Below are positions 35,441-43,632 of a stretch of DNA of 64,000 nucleotides, in pieces. The position numbers and the translations under genes were made by a program. The stretch spans positions 1 through 64,000 of the forward strand of contig JAXEIF010000031.1 in NCBI GenBank assembly GCA_034120015.1, read 5' to 3'. Position 1 is the first letter of the stretch. Each line of letters begins with the position of its first letter. Source of the DNA: CALXOJ01 sp034120015. Its GTDB lineage: Bacteria; Spirochaetota; Spirochaetia; JAFGXN01. Under the pieces are notes generated by a model that saw nothing but the letters and a program-made list of their open reading frames with translations, ran no database searches and was not told where the DNA came from.

Positions 35441-36424
35441 GTGACGGAAGAAAATCAATTTGAAGAAGAAAGTGCGGTTTTACAGTCCGTAAAAGAGGAA
35501 ATGGCAAAAGCGGTTATCGGACAGGAAGCCATGACCGACCGTCTGCTGATTGCTTTGATTTGCGGCGGTCATGTTTTGCTGGAAGGTGTTCCCGGATTGG
35601 CAAAAACTCTGGCTGTTTCCACGTTGGCAAGGATTCTCGATGTCGATTTTAAACGAATTCAGTTTACACCCGATCTGCTTCCTTCGGATCTGATAGGGAC
35701 TCTGATTTACAATCCCCAGAAAGGAACTTTCTCCGTAAAAAAAGGTCCTGTCTTTGCAAATATTGTATTGGCGGATGAGATCAACCGCGCTCCCGCAAAA
35801 GTTCAGTCGGCTCTTTTGGAATGTATGCAGGAATATCAGGTAACGCTCGGAGACGAAACGTTTGCATTACCGGGACCGTTTATGGTTTTGGCTACGCAAA
35901 ATCCGGTTGATCAGGAGGGCACTTATCCGTTGCCGGAAGCTCAGGTTGACCGCTTTTTTATGAAACTGAATATCACTTATCCGGAACGGGATGAAGAAAT
36001 CCGCATTTTGGAAACGAGAAGTTCGTCCGAGGTGCCTCAGGTTAGACGCGGACTGGTTTCCGCCGAATCGGTTCTGAAGCTGCAGCCGGCTGCGGATTCC
36101 GTTTATCTTGATGATAAGCTGAAAGGGTATATTGTAGATTTGGTACGGGCAACCCGCAATCCCGAAACGGTCGGAGCGGAAAAACTGGCGCCTCTGATTT
36201 CGTTCGGAGCCTCGCCGCGTGCCGCAATCGCTTTGGCCCGTGCTTCCCGTGCTGCAGCCCTTCTTCGCGGTCGTAACTGGGTTCAGCCGGATGATATCGC
36301 TTATGTCGCACCCGATGTGTTGCGTCATCGTGTGATTCTCAGCTATGAAGCAATGGCGGAAGGGAAAACCTCCGACGATGTTATTGCCGAACTTCAGAAG
36401 AATTGCAAAATCGTCTCATGCTGA
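35441..36424 (+). CDS. moxR: MoxR-family AAA+ ATPase of the Bat operon
   Basis: I chose the GTG at 35441 (327 aa) because AAGGAG sits about ten bases upstream. AAA+ motifs are present: GVPGLAKT (Walker A), VLADEINRAPAKVQSALLE (Walker B) and LATQNPVDQEGTYPLPEAQVDRF (sensor 1 region). MoxR ATPases act as chaperones that load metals or partners onto von Willebrand factor A proteins. Here it heads an eight-gene run: moxR, DUF58, a membrane lipoprotein, batA, batB, batC-like, batD, batE. It overlaps the DUF58 start by seven bases. Confidence 0.92.
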   Translation: MTEENQFEEESAVLQSVKEEMAKAVIGQEAMTDRLLIALICGGHVLLEGVPGLAKTLAVSTLARILDVDFKRIQFTPDLLPSDLIGTLIYNPQKGTFSVKKGPVFANIVLADEINRAPAKVQSALLECMQEYQVTLGDETFALPGPFMVLATQNPVDQEGTYPLPEAQVDRFFMKLNITYPERDEEIRILETRSSSEVPQVRRGLVSAESVLKLQPAADSVYLDDKLKGYIVDLVRATRNPETVGAEKLAPLISFGASPRAAIALARASRAAALLRGRNWVQPDDIAYVAPDVLRHRVILSYEAMAEGKTSDDVIAELQKNCKIVSC

Positions 36425-37296
36425 CATCCGAACTTCAAAAGAAAATCGAGCTGATTAAAATTATGACCCGGAAAAAAACATCGGGTGTTTTTTCGGGTAT
36501 TTATCAGAGTGCGTTTCGCGGACAGGGCATCGAATTTGAGGAAGTGCGCGAATATCAACCCGGAGATGATTACCGTTCGATTGATTGGAATGTTACGGCA
36601 AAAACCGGTAAACCGCACATAAAACGGTTTTCCGAAGAACGTGAATTGACAATCTTTTTTCTTGTCGATGTATCCGGATCGCTTGATTTCGGTACTGCCG
36701 GCAAAACCAAGCGGGAAGCGGCTGCGGAAATCGTTTCCGGACTGGCCTTTGCGGCCGGAATCAACCGCGACCGGACAGGGTTGCTTCTGTTCAGCGACCG
36801 CAGCGAATTCAGACTGCCGCCGTCGAAAGGGGCACAGCATTACCTGAGACTGACCCGGGAGTTGCTGGCATTCGAAACCGCCGACCGGGCTACTTCATTG
36901 GCGACGGCGCTGACCGATTTCGGCGAAATTTATCCGAAGCATGCCGTTGTTTTCCTTTTTTCGGACTTTATCGATACGGAATGGGAAAAAATCATGCGGC
37001 AGACGGCGCTGAAACATGATTTGATTCCGGTTGTTTTGCGCGATCCGGCGGAAATCGATTTACCGTCGACCGGTCTGACCGGCTTTTTTGATCGTGAAAG
37101 CGGGCGAGCGATAACAGTCGATACTTCATCCGCATCCGTACGGAAACAGTTTCACGATCGGGCGGCGGAAAGGGACCGCCGGCTGATGCATCGTTTGCGT
37201 TCATGCGGCACGGATCCGGTTCTGATTCGTACCGACAGGGATTGGATCGGTCCGTTCCGACAGCTTTTTTTTCATCGCGAACATCGGGGAGGATAA
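36418..37296 (+). CDS. DUF58 / vWA-like protein of the Bat operon
   Basis: I chose the ATG at 36418 (292 aa), overlapping moxR. The DUF58 signature EVREYQPGDDYRSIDWNVTA is near residue 45. It is followed by a von Willebrand A-type domain with the metal-site motif VDVSGSLDFG (DxSxS) near residue 84. No signal peptide or membrane segment is seen, so it is probably cytoplasmic or membrane-peripheral and a partner of MoxR. It is followed five bases later by the next operon gene. Confidence 0.9.
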   Translation: MLTSELQKKIELIKIMTRKKTSGVFSGIYQSAFRGQGIEFEEVREYQPGDDYRSIDWNVTAKTGKPHIKRFSEERELTIFFLVDVSGSLDFGTAGKTKREAAAEIVSGLAFAAGINRDRTGLLLFSDRSEFRLPPSKGAQHYLRLTRELLAFETADRATSLATALTDFGEIYPKHAVVFLFSDFIDTEWEKIMRQTALKHDLIPVVLRDPAEIDLPSTGLTGFFDRESGRAITVDTSSASVRKQFHDRAAERDRRLMHRLRSCGTDPVLIRTDRDWIGPFRQLFFHREHRGG

Positions 37297-37301
37297 CGAA
37301 A

Positions 37302-38186
37302 GTGAATAAAAAATTATTGAAGGTTTTGTTTTTTGTCGGTGCGGTACTGCTGTTCTCGTGTCGGGAAACCGCGGAGGAGGCGGATTATATCAAAACATAC
37401 CGCAGCGATAAAGCAACCGTGACCGTTTCTGTCGATACACTGAATCAAAACCCGGCCGGACGGTTTACGGTCACAGTGTCTTCCCGCCATGATAACGGAT
37501 TGTCTCCCCGTTTGGACTGGTCGTCCCGGCCGCCTCTGACGCTGATTGAAACATTCGAAACGCCCGAAAAAACCGTTTACCGTTTCGATTCCGATCTTCC
37601 CGGTTCTTATACGCTTCCGCCGCTCACTGCTGTTTTCGGAGAAGAACCGCCGATACTGACAGATGAAATAACGCTCAACGTTTACAGCGAAACCGAAGAG
37701 GGAACGGCTCCGTCTGAAATTCGTCCTTTCCGGGAGAATCTGACCGATTGGTTTTTGATTTTTCTGGTTGTTACCTGCATCTCGGTACTGATTCTGGGGG
37801 CTGTCCTGACTTACCTGATAGTCCGTTATTACGTTTTACGTCGGAAACTGAAAGAAACCGTCGAAAGACGGAGTGTCGATATTCTCGAATCGCTGCAGAC
37901 GGCTGTTGCCAACCGTTTCGAAACACTCGAAACGGATAAAATTGCTGTTCTGATTCTTCAGACAATGCTGATTCGTTTTCGTGACGAAGAGTCGATGGCG
38001 CTGATGCTGCGTTCTTTTTCGCCCGAAATCATTGCAAAACTGCGTGCCGGAATGGAGAAATATCAGAAGATTGCATTCGCCCGGGAACCCGTCGGAAAAA
38101 CGGAAATTTTGGAAGATTTGAACTTCTTTATCGGTTTTCAGAAACAGTTTGAAAACTGTCTGAGAGCAGAGAGCGGTCGTCAATGA
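37302..38186 (+). CDS. Membrane lipoprotein of the Bat operon
   Basis: I chose the GTG at 37302 (294 aa) because GGGGAGGA lies just upstream and the resulting N-terminus is a lipoprotein signal with lipobox LFSC (Cys about residue 19). Residues 25-140 form a beta-rich periplasmic domain. A membrane segment (about 148-175) follows, and then a cytoplasmic helical tail. Genes with this place between DUF58 and batA are common in Bat operons and are poorly described. Its periplasmic-membrane-cytoplasm layout suits linking the Bat complex to MoxR. It overlaps batA by four bases. Confidence 0.75.
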   Translation: MNKKLLKVLFFVGAVLLFSCRETAEEADYIKTYRSDKATVTVSVDTLNQNPAGRFTVTVSSRHDNGLSPRLDWSSRPPLTLIETFETPEKTVYRFDSDLPGSYTLPPLTAVFGEEPPILTDEITLNVYSETEEGTAPSEIRPFRENLTDWFLIFLVVTCISVLILGAVLTYLIVRYYVLRRKLKETVERRSVDILESLQTAVANRFETLETDKIAVLILQTMLIRFRDEESMALMLRSFSPEIIAKLRAGMEKYQKIAFAREPVGKTEILEDLNFFIGFQKQFENCLRAESGRQ

Positions 38187-39214
38187 GTTTTGCTTTTCCG
38201 TACGCTTTTCTCTTTTTGATTCCTCTTTGCGGTTATTTTGCCGCCGATTTTCTGGCGGCACGCAGACGTCCCGGGATTCCTTTTCCGTCGCTTTTGTTTT
38301 TCGGAGAAGCACCGCCTGTGACATGGCGAAGCCGGACTGCTTTTATACCGAAAACGCTGCTTTTGATTTCGCTGTTTTTCGGAATAATTGCTTTGGCGGG
38401 TCCCCAAAAAGTGACCGAATCGGTCGATCGTCCGCGGGAGGGAATTGCCATCGAGCTTGTGCCGGATCGTTCTTCCAGCATGGAAACCGTTCTTTTGGAA
38501 AGTCTTCCGCCTCAAAAGCGGATTGTCTCGGCAAAAAAAGCGATTCATTCTTTTGTCTTCGGTGATGAAAAAGCGGGATTGGCGGGACGGCCCAATGATA
38601 TGATCGGATTAATTACATTTGCGAGATATGCCGATACGGTTTATCCCCTGTCGGTTTCTCATGAATCGTTAAAGCCGGTTATCGATGCGTTGCAGACGCC
38701 TCTCGGCAGCGAATCCGAAGACGGAACCAATATCGGAGACGCATTGGCTCTGGCGGCGGCAAGACTGAAAACGGCGGGTGAAAAAGAGGATTATAAAGTG
38801 TCCAGCCGTGTCATTATTCTTTTGACCGACGGGGAAAACAATGTCGGGGAAAAGACTCCCGAAGAGGCCGCCCGTTTGGCGAAGGAGTGGGGAATTCGTA
38901 TTTATGCTGTTTTTTTCGGCGGACGCGGTTATATTAACTATTACGGACAACGCTTTCCCGTTCTGAATAATCCGGACGGATTTCTGAATCTGACGGAAAT
39001 ATCCGAAGCGACGGGAGGTCGGGCCTTCCGCGTAAAAGATGCCGACGAGCTGCTGTCAGTCTATGCGGAAATCGACCGTCTGGAAAAAACACCGTTTGAA
39101 GTGTCGTCACTGACACAGACAGAAGACCACTATCGGCCGTTTTTAACCGTTGCCGTTTTACTGCTTTTTGCTTCGGTGGCAGCAGCTCTCACTGTCTACA
39201 GGAGGGAAGCGTGA
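38183..39214 (+). CDS. batA: BatA, membrane vWA protein
   Basis: This 343-aa protein has two N-terminal membrane segments (about 5-25 and 55-73), a vWA domain and a C-terminal membrane segment. The metal-ion-dependent adhesion site is present as PDRSSSM (DxSxS), the Thr in EDGTNIGDAL, and LLTDGEN. Bat proteins were named for Bacteroides aerotolerance and occur widely in spirochaetes; the molecular task is not settled. It overlaps both neighbours by four bases, as expected for a tightly coupled complex. Confidence 0.9.
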   Translation: MSFAFPYAFLFLIPLCGYFAADFLAARRRPGIPFPSLLFFGEAPPVTWRSRTAFIPKTLLLISLFFGIIALAGPQKVTESVDRPREGIAIELVPDRSSSMETVLLESLPPQKRIVSAKKAIHSFVFGDEKAGLAGRPNDMIGLITFARYADTVYPLSVSHESLKPVIDALQTPLGSESEDGTNIGDALALAAARLKTAGEKEDYKVSSRVIILLTDGENNVGEKTPEEAARLAKEWGIRIYAVFFGGRGYINYYGQRFPVLNNPDGFLNLTEISEATGGRAFRVKDADELLSVYAEIDRLEKTPFEVSSLTQTEDHYRPFLTVAVLLLFASVAAALTVYRREA

Positions 39215-40215
39215 GTGATTTTGTGTTTCTCTATCCGGCGGCATTTCTGTTATTATGGCTGTTGCCGGTTTTGGCGGCAGCGGCCGTCAGGGCTTCCCGG
39301 TATCGGCGTCATGTGAGATCTTTATACGGGATTGCCGACTGTTCCCGAAAGCAGCGGATCGTCTCAGTCGTTACGGCGGTCTCTCTTTCCGTTGCCCTGA
39401 TTCTTGCGGTTACGGCGTTGGCAGGTCCGGCCTGGGAAAAAGAGCGGCGTCCCGTCGAAGCGGAAGGACGCGATGTTGTTTTCCTGGTCGACGTCTCGCA
39501 GAGTATGCTGGCCCGTGATTTGAATCCGAACCGGCTGGTACAGGCTCAAACCGCGATTAAAGATACTGTTGACCTGTTGGAAGGTGACCGTGCCGCTTTG
39601 GTTGCATTTGCCGGCAGTGCCGTCGTATTGTCGCCGCTGACGACCGATTACCGTTTTTTGCGCACAGCCGCGGATGAACTTTCCGTGAATATCGTTGACC
39701 GCGGCGGAACACAGCTGGGAGATGCCTTACGTAAAACACTGCAGTTCATCTTTCCCGATTCCGAATCGTCGGACGGATACCGCGATATTATTCTGATTAC
39801 AGACGGAGAAGATCAGGGCAGTTTTCCCGTACAGGCGGCCGAAGAGGCCGGACGCAAAGGAATCCGGCTGATTTGCATCGGATTGGGAGACGAAACAACC
39901 GGAACACGGGTTCCCGTTCGGGATCCTTCCGGAACGGAGCGGTTTCTGATGTATAGTGGAAAAGAGGTGTGGAGCCGGCTCGATTCGACAACGCTGCGTC
40001 GGATGGCGGCGGCGACGCCCGGAGGAAAATATTTGAACGTCTCCCGCGGCAGTTTCGACTTGGCTTCGGTCTATAAAGACCTGGTCAGAGGGGCGGAGCA
40101 GCGTCGTTTCGAAACGGGCGATTACGAAGATTACAAAAACGAGTACCGCCTTTTTCTCCTGCCGGCTCTCGCAGCGGCTGTCACGGCTTTGTTTTTGAGG
40201 AGATTTGCCGGATGA
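39211..40215 (+). CDS. batB: BatB, membrane vWA protein
   Basis: This 334-aa protein starts at GTG 39211 in a GTGA overlap. Membrane segments lie near 7-28 and 52-75 and at the C-terminus, flanking a vWA domain with LVDVSQSML (DxSxS), GGTQLGDAL and ILITDGEDQG. It is the second vWA partner in the operon and is likely to form a membrane complex with BatA. The coupling to batC downstream is by ATGA. Confidence 0.91.
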   Translation: MSDFVFLYPAAFLLLWLLPVLAAAAVRASRYRRHVRSLYGIADCSRKQRIVSVVTAVSLSVALILAVTALAGPAWEKERRPVEAEGRDVVFLVDVSQSMLARDLNPNRLVQAQTAIKDTVDLLEGDRAALVAFAGSAVVLSPLTTDYRFLRTAADELSVNIVDRGGTQLGDALRKTLQFIFPDSESSDGYRDIILITDGEDQGSFPVQAAEEAGRKGIRLICIGLGDETTGTRVPVRDPSGTERFLMYSGKEVWSRLDSTTLRRMAAATPGGKYLNVSRGSFDLASVYKDLVRGAEQRRFETGDYEDYKNEYRLFLLPALAAAVTALFLRRFAG

Positions 40216-41120
40216 AGAAGATGATTTGCTTCTGTTTCCCGTTGCTTCTTTGTTCCTGCGGTTTCCGTTCGTCGGCCGGCTGGTTTAACGAAGGAAACGC
40301 CGCTTACACGCAGGAACGTTGGAAAGAGGCCGGTGACTGTTACCGGAGGGCACTGGACGGTCGTCCCGATAACCGAACCGCCGCTTTGATTTATTACAAT
40401 CGGGCCAACACCGCGGTCAAAGAGGCTGTTGCACTGACGAAAGCCCCCGCCGCGGAAACGGCAGCGGCCGACGGCGCGGCCTCTGCCGCCGCCAATACCG
40501 ACTCCGGTGCGTTGCTGAAAGAGGCGTTGGAGCTGTACTGCCTGGCACAACAGTTCTACGGCGAACCGTTTCCCGATGCCGCAGTCAACGCCGAGTGGGT
40601 TCGTTTGCGTCTGAAGCAAAACGAAGAGAACCGCTCCGACGACAACGGAAAAGACGACCGGCAGAAAAAAGAGGATTCCCGGGAGACGAAAAACAACGGG
40701 GATAACGGACAAAGCAGGGAAAGTTCTTCGGATGAACCGTCATCGGAGAACGGCAACGAAAACAACTCTTCTCAGGACGGAGAAAACCGCAGCGAGGGGA
40801 GCACTTCTGCCGGTGATGATTCCGGTGAGCAATCATCCGGAGAGTCCTCAGGGGATCGGCAAAACGGCAGCGAAATGCAGTCCGATGTTTTATCCGCGAA
40901 CGAAGCGCAAAACGATCCGGCAAACGGAGAGAATCGGGCGGAAATGGCCGAAAACGAATCGGCGGCGGCCGAGGAGAAAGCGGAGAGCGCGATGTCTGCC
41001 GAAGAAGCGGCCCGCATGAAAGCGGCTGTCGAACTGTTGGAGCAGGAGGAATCTTCGCGGCGTCAGCGACCGTCGTTTCGCCGCCTTCCTTCCTACGATG
41101 ATACGGAGAAAAACTGGTAA
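40212..41120 (+). CDS. batC: BatC-like TPR lipoprotein with acidic low-complexity tail
   Basis: This 302-aa protein has a lipobox LCSC (Cys about residue 16), then TPR-like helices (WFNEGNAAYTQERWKEAGDC, AALIYYNRANTAVKEA) to about residue 130. A long low-complexity stretch follows, very rich in Ser, Asn, Glu, Asp and Gly. The last 60 residues form a charged helix. BatC proteins have this TPR-plus-acidic-linker layout. The linker could be flexible or bind cations. Overlaps: ATGA with batB and TAATG with batD. Confidence 0.82.
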   Translation: MKKMICFCFPLLLCSCGFRSSAGWFNEGNAAYTQERWKEAGDCYRRALDGRPDNRTAALIYYNRANTAVKEAVALTKAPAAETAAADGAASAAANTDSGALLKEALELYCLAQQFYGEPFPDAAVNAEWVRLRLKQNEENRSDDNGKDDRQKKEDSRETKNNGDNGQSRESSSDEPSSENGNENNSSQDGENRSEGSTSAGDDSGEQSSGESSGDRQNGSEMQSDVLSANEAQNDPANGENRAEMAENESAAAEEKAESAMSAEEAARMKAAVELLEQEESSRRQRPSFRRLPSYDDTEKNW

Positions 41121-42838
41121 TGAAAAAGATCGTTATGTTTCTGATTTTGCTTCCGACTGTTTTGTCGGCACAGCCCGCATTTCCTTATCAGGCGGAAACT
41201 TCTCTCAGTCAGTCCGAAACATATATCGGACAGACCGTTTATCTGACTTTTGCGATTCAGACGGAAGAGAAACCGGTTTTGCAGCCGTTGCGGAATGTTT
41301 ACGGTCTTGAACTCGAATACCGGGGTGAAAATGTGAGCACGCAGATGACAACGACCATTGTCAACGGTCGCCGGGATTCGAAAACGGTATATCATTACCG
41401 CTTTACATACGCCGTTACGCCGAAGGAAGCCGGCGTTTTTATCATTCCTCAGACACGGATTACTGTCGGCGGAACCGATTATCCGACTTCACCCGTCAAA
41501 CTGACCGTAAAAGAAATCGAGAAGGACAGCCGGTTTCGGCTGCATTTAAGCAGCGACTGCGGCGATCGGGCTTATCACGGACAAACCGTGACCCTGACTG
41601 TCGAAATGGAAATTTCTTCCGATATCGACAGCCTGGCGATTCGAATTCCTTTTTTGAAAAACACAGATATTCTCCCGACGGAAGCAGCCGGCAGCTCTTC
41701 CGGTTCTGATGCGGGAAATGTAAAAATCAATGATGAATATTATCCTTTCCGACGGGAAACGGCCGTACGCGATCGGGCGCTCTTTTCCGCCAAAATCCGG
41801 TTTGCGGCCCGATTGGAGGACAACCGGACTGCTGCCGATTGTGATTTTTCGGAGGCGACAGCAACATTCCGTGCCGTGACCGGTACCGACGAATCGGTTG
41901 ATATGTTCGGCCGTACGGTACGCAACCACCGGTATGCGTCTGTCGTGATTCCCGCTGAAGGCGGACAATTGAGAATTTTGCCGTTACCGCAGCCGCAGCC
42001 GGATGACTTTTCCGGTATCGTCGGACGACCCCGGCTTTCCGCTTCTGCCGACATGCAGGAAGCATACGTCGGTGATCCGGTTACTTACCGGCTGACGGTT
42101 TCCGGAATCGATCATTTGCCTTCGGATTTGCTTCCGCTTGATAAAGTCGGCGGTTTTGCCGGAAGTTTTCGAATTCCCGAGCATCATTCTCCTCCTCTGA
42201 AAGAAAACGGTACGGCCGTTTTTGTTTACACAATCCGGCCGCTTTCCGACACTGTTACCGAAATTCCGGAGTACAGATGTACTGTTTTTAATCCCGAAAC
42301 GGAACATTACGAAACGGTCACGGCTCCGGCTCTGCCGCTGAAAGTTCATCCCTCGCCGTCGATGCAGGTCTCTCAGGTTGAAGAATTTTTTCAGGGACCC
42401 GGAGAACCGGAAGCGGTCACATTGGAAGAGATCAAAAACAGAATACCGGCAGCGGAAACGGGAAAGAAGGTTCTGCGCCGCGATCTTCGGTTTCCGTATG
42501 GAACGGCAGCGCACGTTGTATATCTTCTGCTTTTTGCGGTGACGTCTGTACCTTTGTTTTGTGTATCGGTGATAGCCGTGCGGCGTCGACGACCGCCTAC
42601 GGTCGCAATCCGCCGTCGGGAGCTTCTGAAAGCGGTTCGTGAGGTGCGCCGCTTCGAAGACCCCCGACGAATCGAATATTTGCTGAAACTTTCCGATGAG
42701 TATGCCGATATTGCGACCGTTTATCCCGAATGCGGAGAATGTTTTTCGCGTCTGAAATATTTTCTTTTTTCAGGAACACGGACGGAATCGCGGGATGTTG
42801 ATGCGGTTTTGGATACGATTGAGGAGGCATTGCGATGA
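41120..42838 (+). CDS. batD: BatD, oxygen-tolerance protein
   Basis: This 572-aa protein has a signal peptide (MKKIVMFLILLPTVLSAQ), several Ig-like beta domains starting with the family pattern LSQSETYIGQTVYLTFAIQ, and a membrane segment near 470-492. A short cytoplasmic helical tail follows. It matches the BatD/oxygen-tolerance family in size and layout. It probably gives the Bat complex its large periplasmic part. It is coupled to batE by a four-base overlap. Confidence 0.88.
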   Translation: MKKIVMFLILLPTVLSAQPAFPYQAETSLSQSETYIGQTVYLTFAIQTEEKPVLQPLRNVYGLELEYRGENVSTQMTTTIVNGRRDSKTVYHYRFTYAVTPKEAGVFIIPQTRITVGGTDYPTSPVKLTVKEIEKDSRFRLHLSSDCGDRAYHGQTVTLTVEMEISSDIDSLAIRIPFLKNTDILPTEAAGSSSGSDAGNVKINDEYYPFRRETAVRDRALFSAKIRFAARLEDNRTAADCDFSEATATFRAVTGTDESVDMFGRTVRNHRYASVVIPAEGGQLRILPLPQPQPDDFSGIVGRPRLSASADMQEAYVGDPVTYRLTVSGIDHLPSDLLPLDKVGGFAGSFRIPEHHSPPLKENGTAVFVYTIRPLSDTVTEIPEYRCTVFNPETEHYETVTAPALPLKVHPSPSMQVSQVEEFFQGPGEPEAVTLEEIKNRIPAAETGKKVLRRDLRFPYGTAAHVVYLLLFAVTSVPLFCVSVIAVRRRRPPTVAIRRRELLKAVREVRRFEDPRRIEYLLKLSDEYADIATVYPECGECFSRLKYFLFSGTRTESRDVDAVLDTIEEALR

Positions 42839-43632
42839 AAAGACTGATGATTCTCGGGTATTTTTTATTGTCGGTTTTTTCTGTTTTTGCCTCCGATGCC
42901 GAAGTGCGGTTGGCGGAAGCCGAACGGTGTTACCGCGAAGGAATGGATTTGCTGGCGACGGATGCCGATGAAGCGGTTCGTCTGTTGGAGAAGAGCGAAG
43001 GATTGTACCGTCGGATCGCCGAAACATATCCGAACGCGTCGGTTTATCTGTGTATGGGCAATGCAGCCTTTTTGAGAAAAGATTTTCCGAGAGCGGTCTA
43101 TTATTATCGTGAAGCTCTGTCATTTCGAGACAGTGCCGAAATCAGAGGCGCTTTGAATGCGGCACGCAGTCATCTTAACGAGCGGATAGAGATTCCGTTG
43201 CAGGTTCGGATTTTCGAGAATGTTTTTTTCTTTCATTTCCGTATACCGGCAGGGGGTCGTCTGATCACTCTTTATCTGTTTTTTGCCGTTACGGTGCTGT
43301 CGGGCTCCGTGATGATTTATAAAGGATATGCCGGTCGTGGCATCCGAACCGTTTTGACAGTTGCTTTGATTTGCTTTATGTGTAATCTGATTTCCGTCGG
43401 TATTACGACAGCCGAAACCGTTAAATACCGGGATGCCGTGCTGCTGAGCGAAACGGAAGGCCGTTCGGGGGATCATCCTGTGTATGAAACGGTTTATCTG
43501 CGTCCGATTCCGGCCGGAAGCGAAGCGACTGTGTTGGAGAGCCGTCCCGGCTGGTATCGTGTCAGACTGCGTGACCGGTCGAAGTGCTGGGTTCCCCGGG
43601 AATCACTTTCCGTTATCGGCGAGACACCGTAA
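42835..43632 (+). CDS. batE: BatE-like TPR / SH3 membrane protein
   Basis: This 265-aa protein has a signal peptide, two TPR-like motifs (LLEKSEGLYRRIAETYP, VYLCMGNAAFLRKDFPRAV), two adjacent membrane segments (about 140-160 and 168-188) and a C-terminal SH3b domain (ATVLESRPGWYRVRLRD, then KCWVPRESL). SH3b domains often bind peptidoglycan, so the Bat complex may touch the wall here. It is the last operon gene. Its final 30 bases overlap antisense to the end of coaBC. Confidence 0.85.
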   Translation: MKRLMILGYFLLSVFSVFASDAEVRLAEAERCYREGMDLLATDADEAVRLLEKSEGLYRRIAETYPNASVYLCMGNAAFLRKDFPRAVYYYREALSFRDSAEIRGALNAARSHLNERIEIPLQVRIFENVFFFHFRIPAGGRLITLYLFFAVTVLSGSVMIYKGYAGRGIRTVLTVALICFMCNLISVGITTAETVKYRDAVLLSETEGRSGDHPVYETVYLRPIPAGSEATVLESRPGWYRVRLRDRSKCWVPRESLSVIGETP

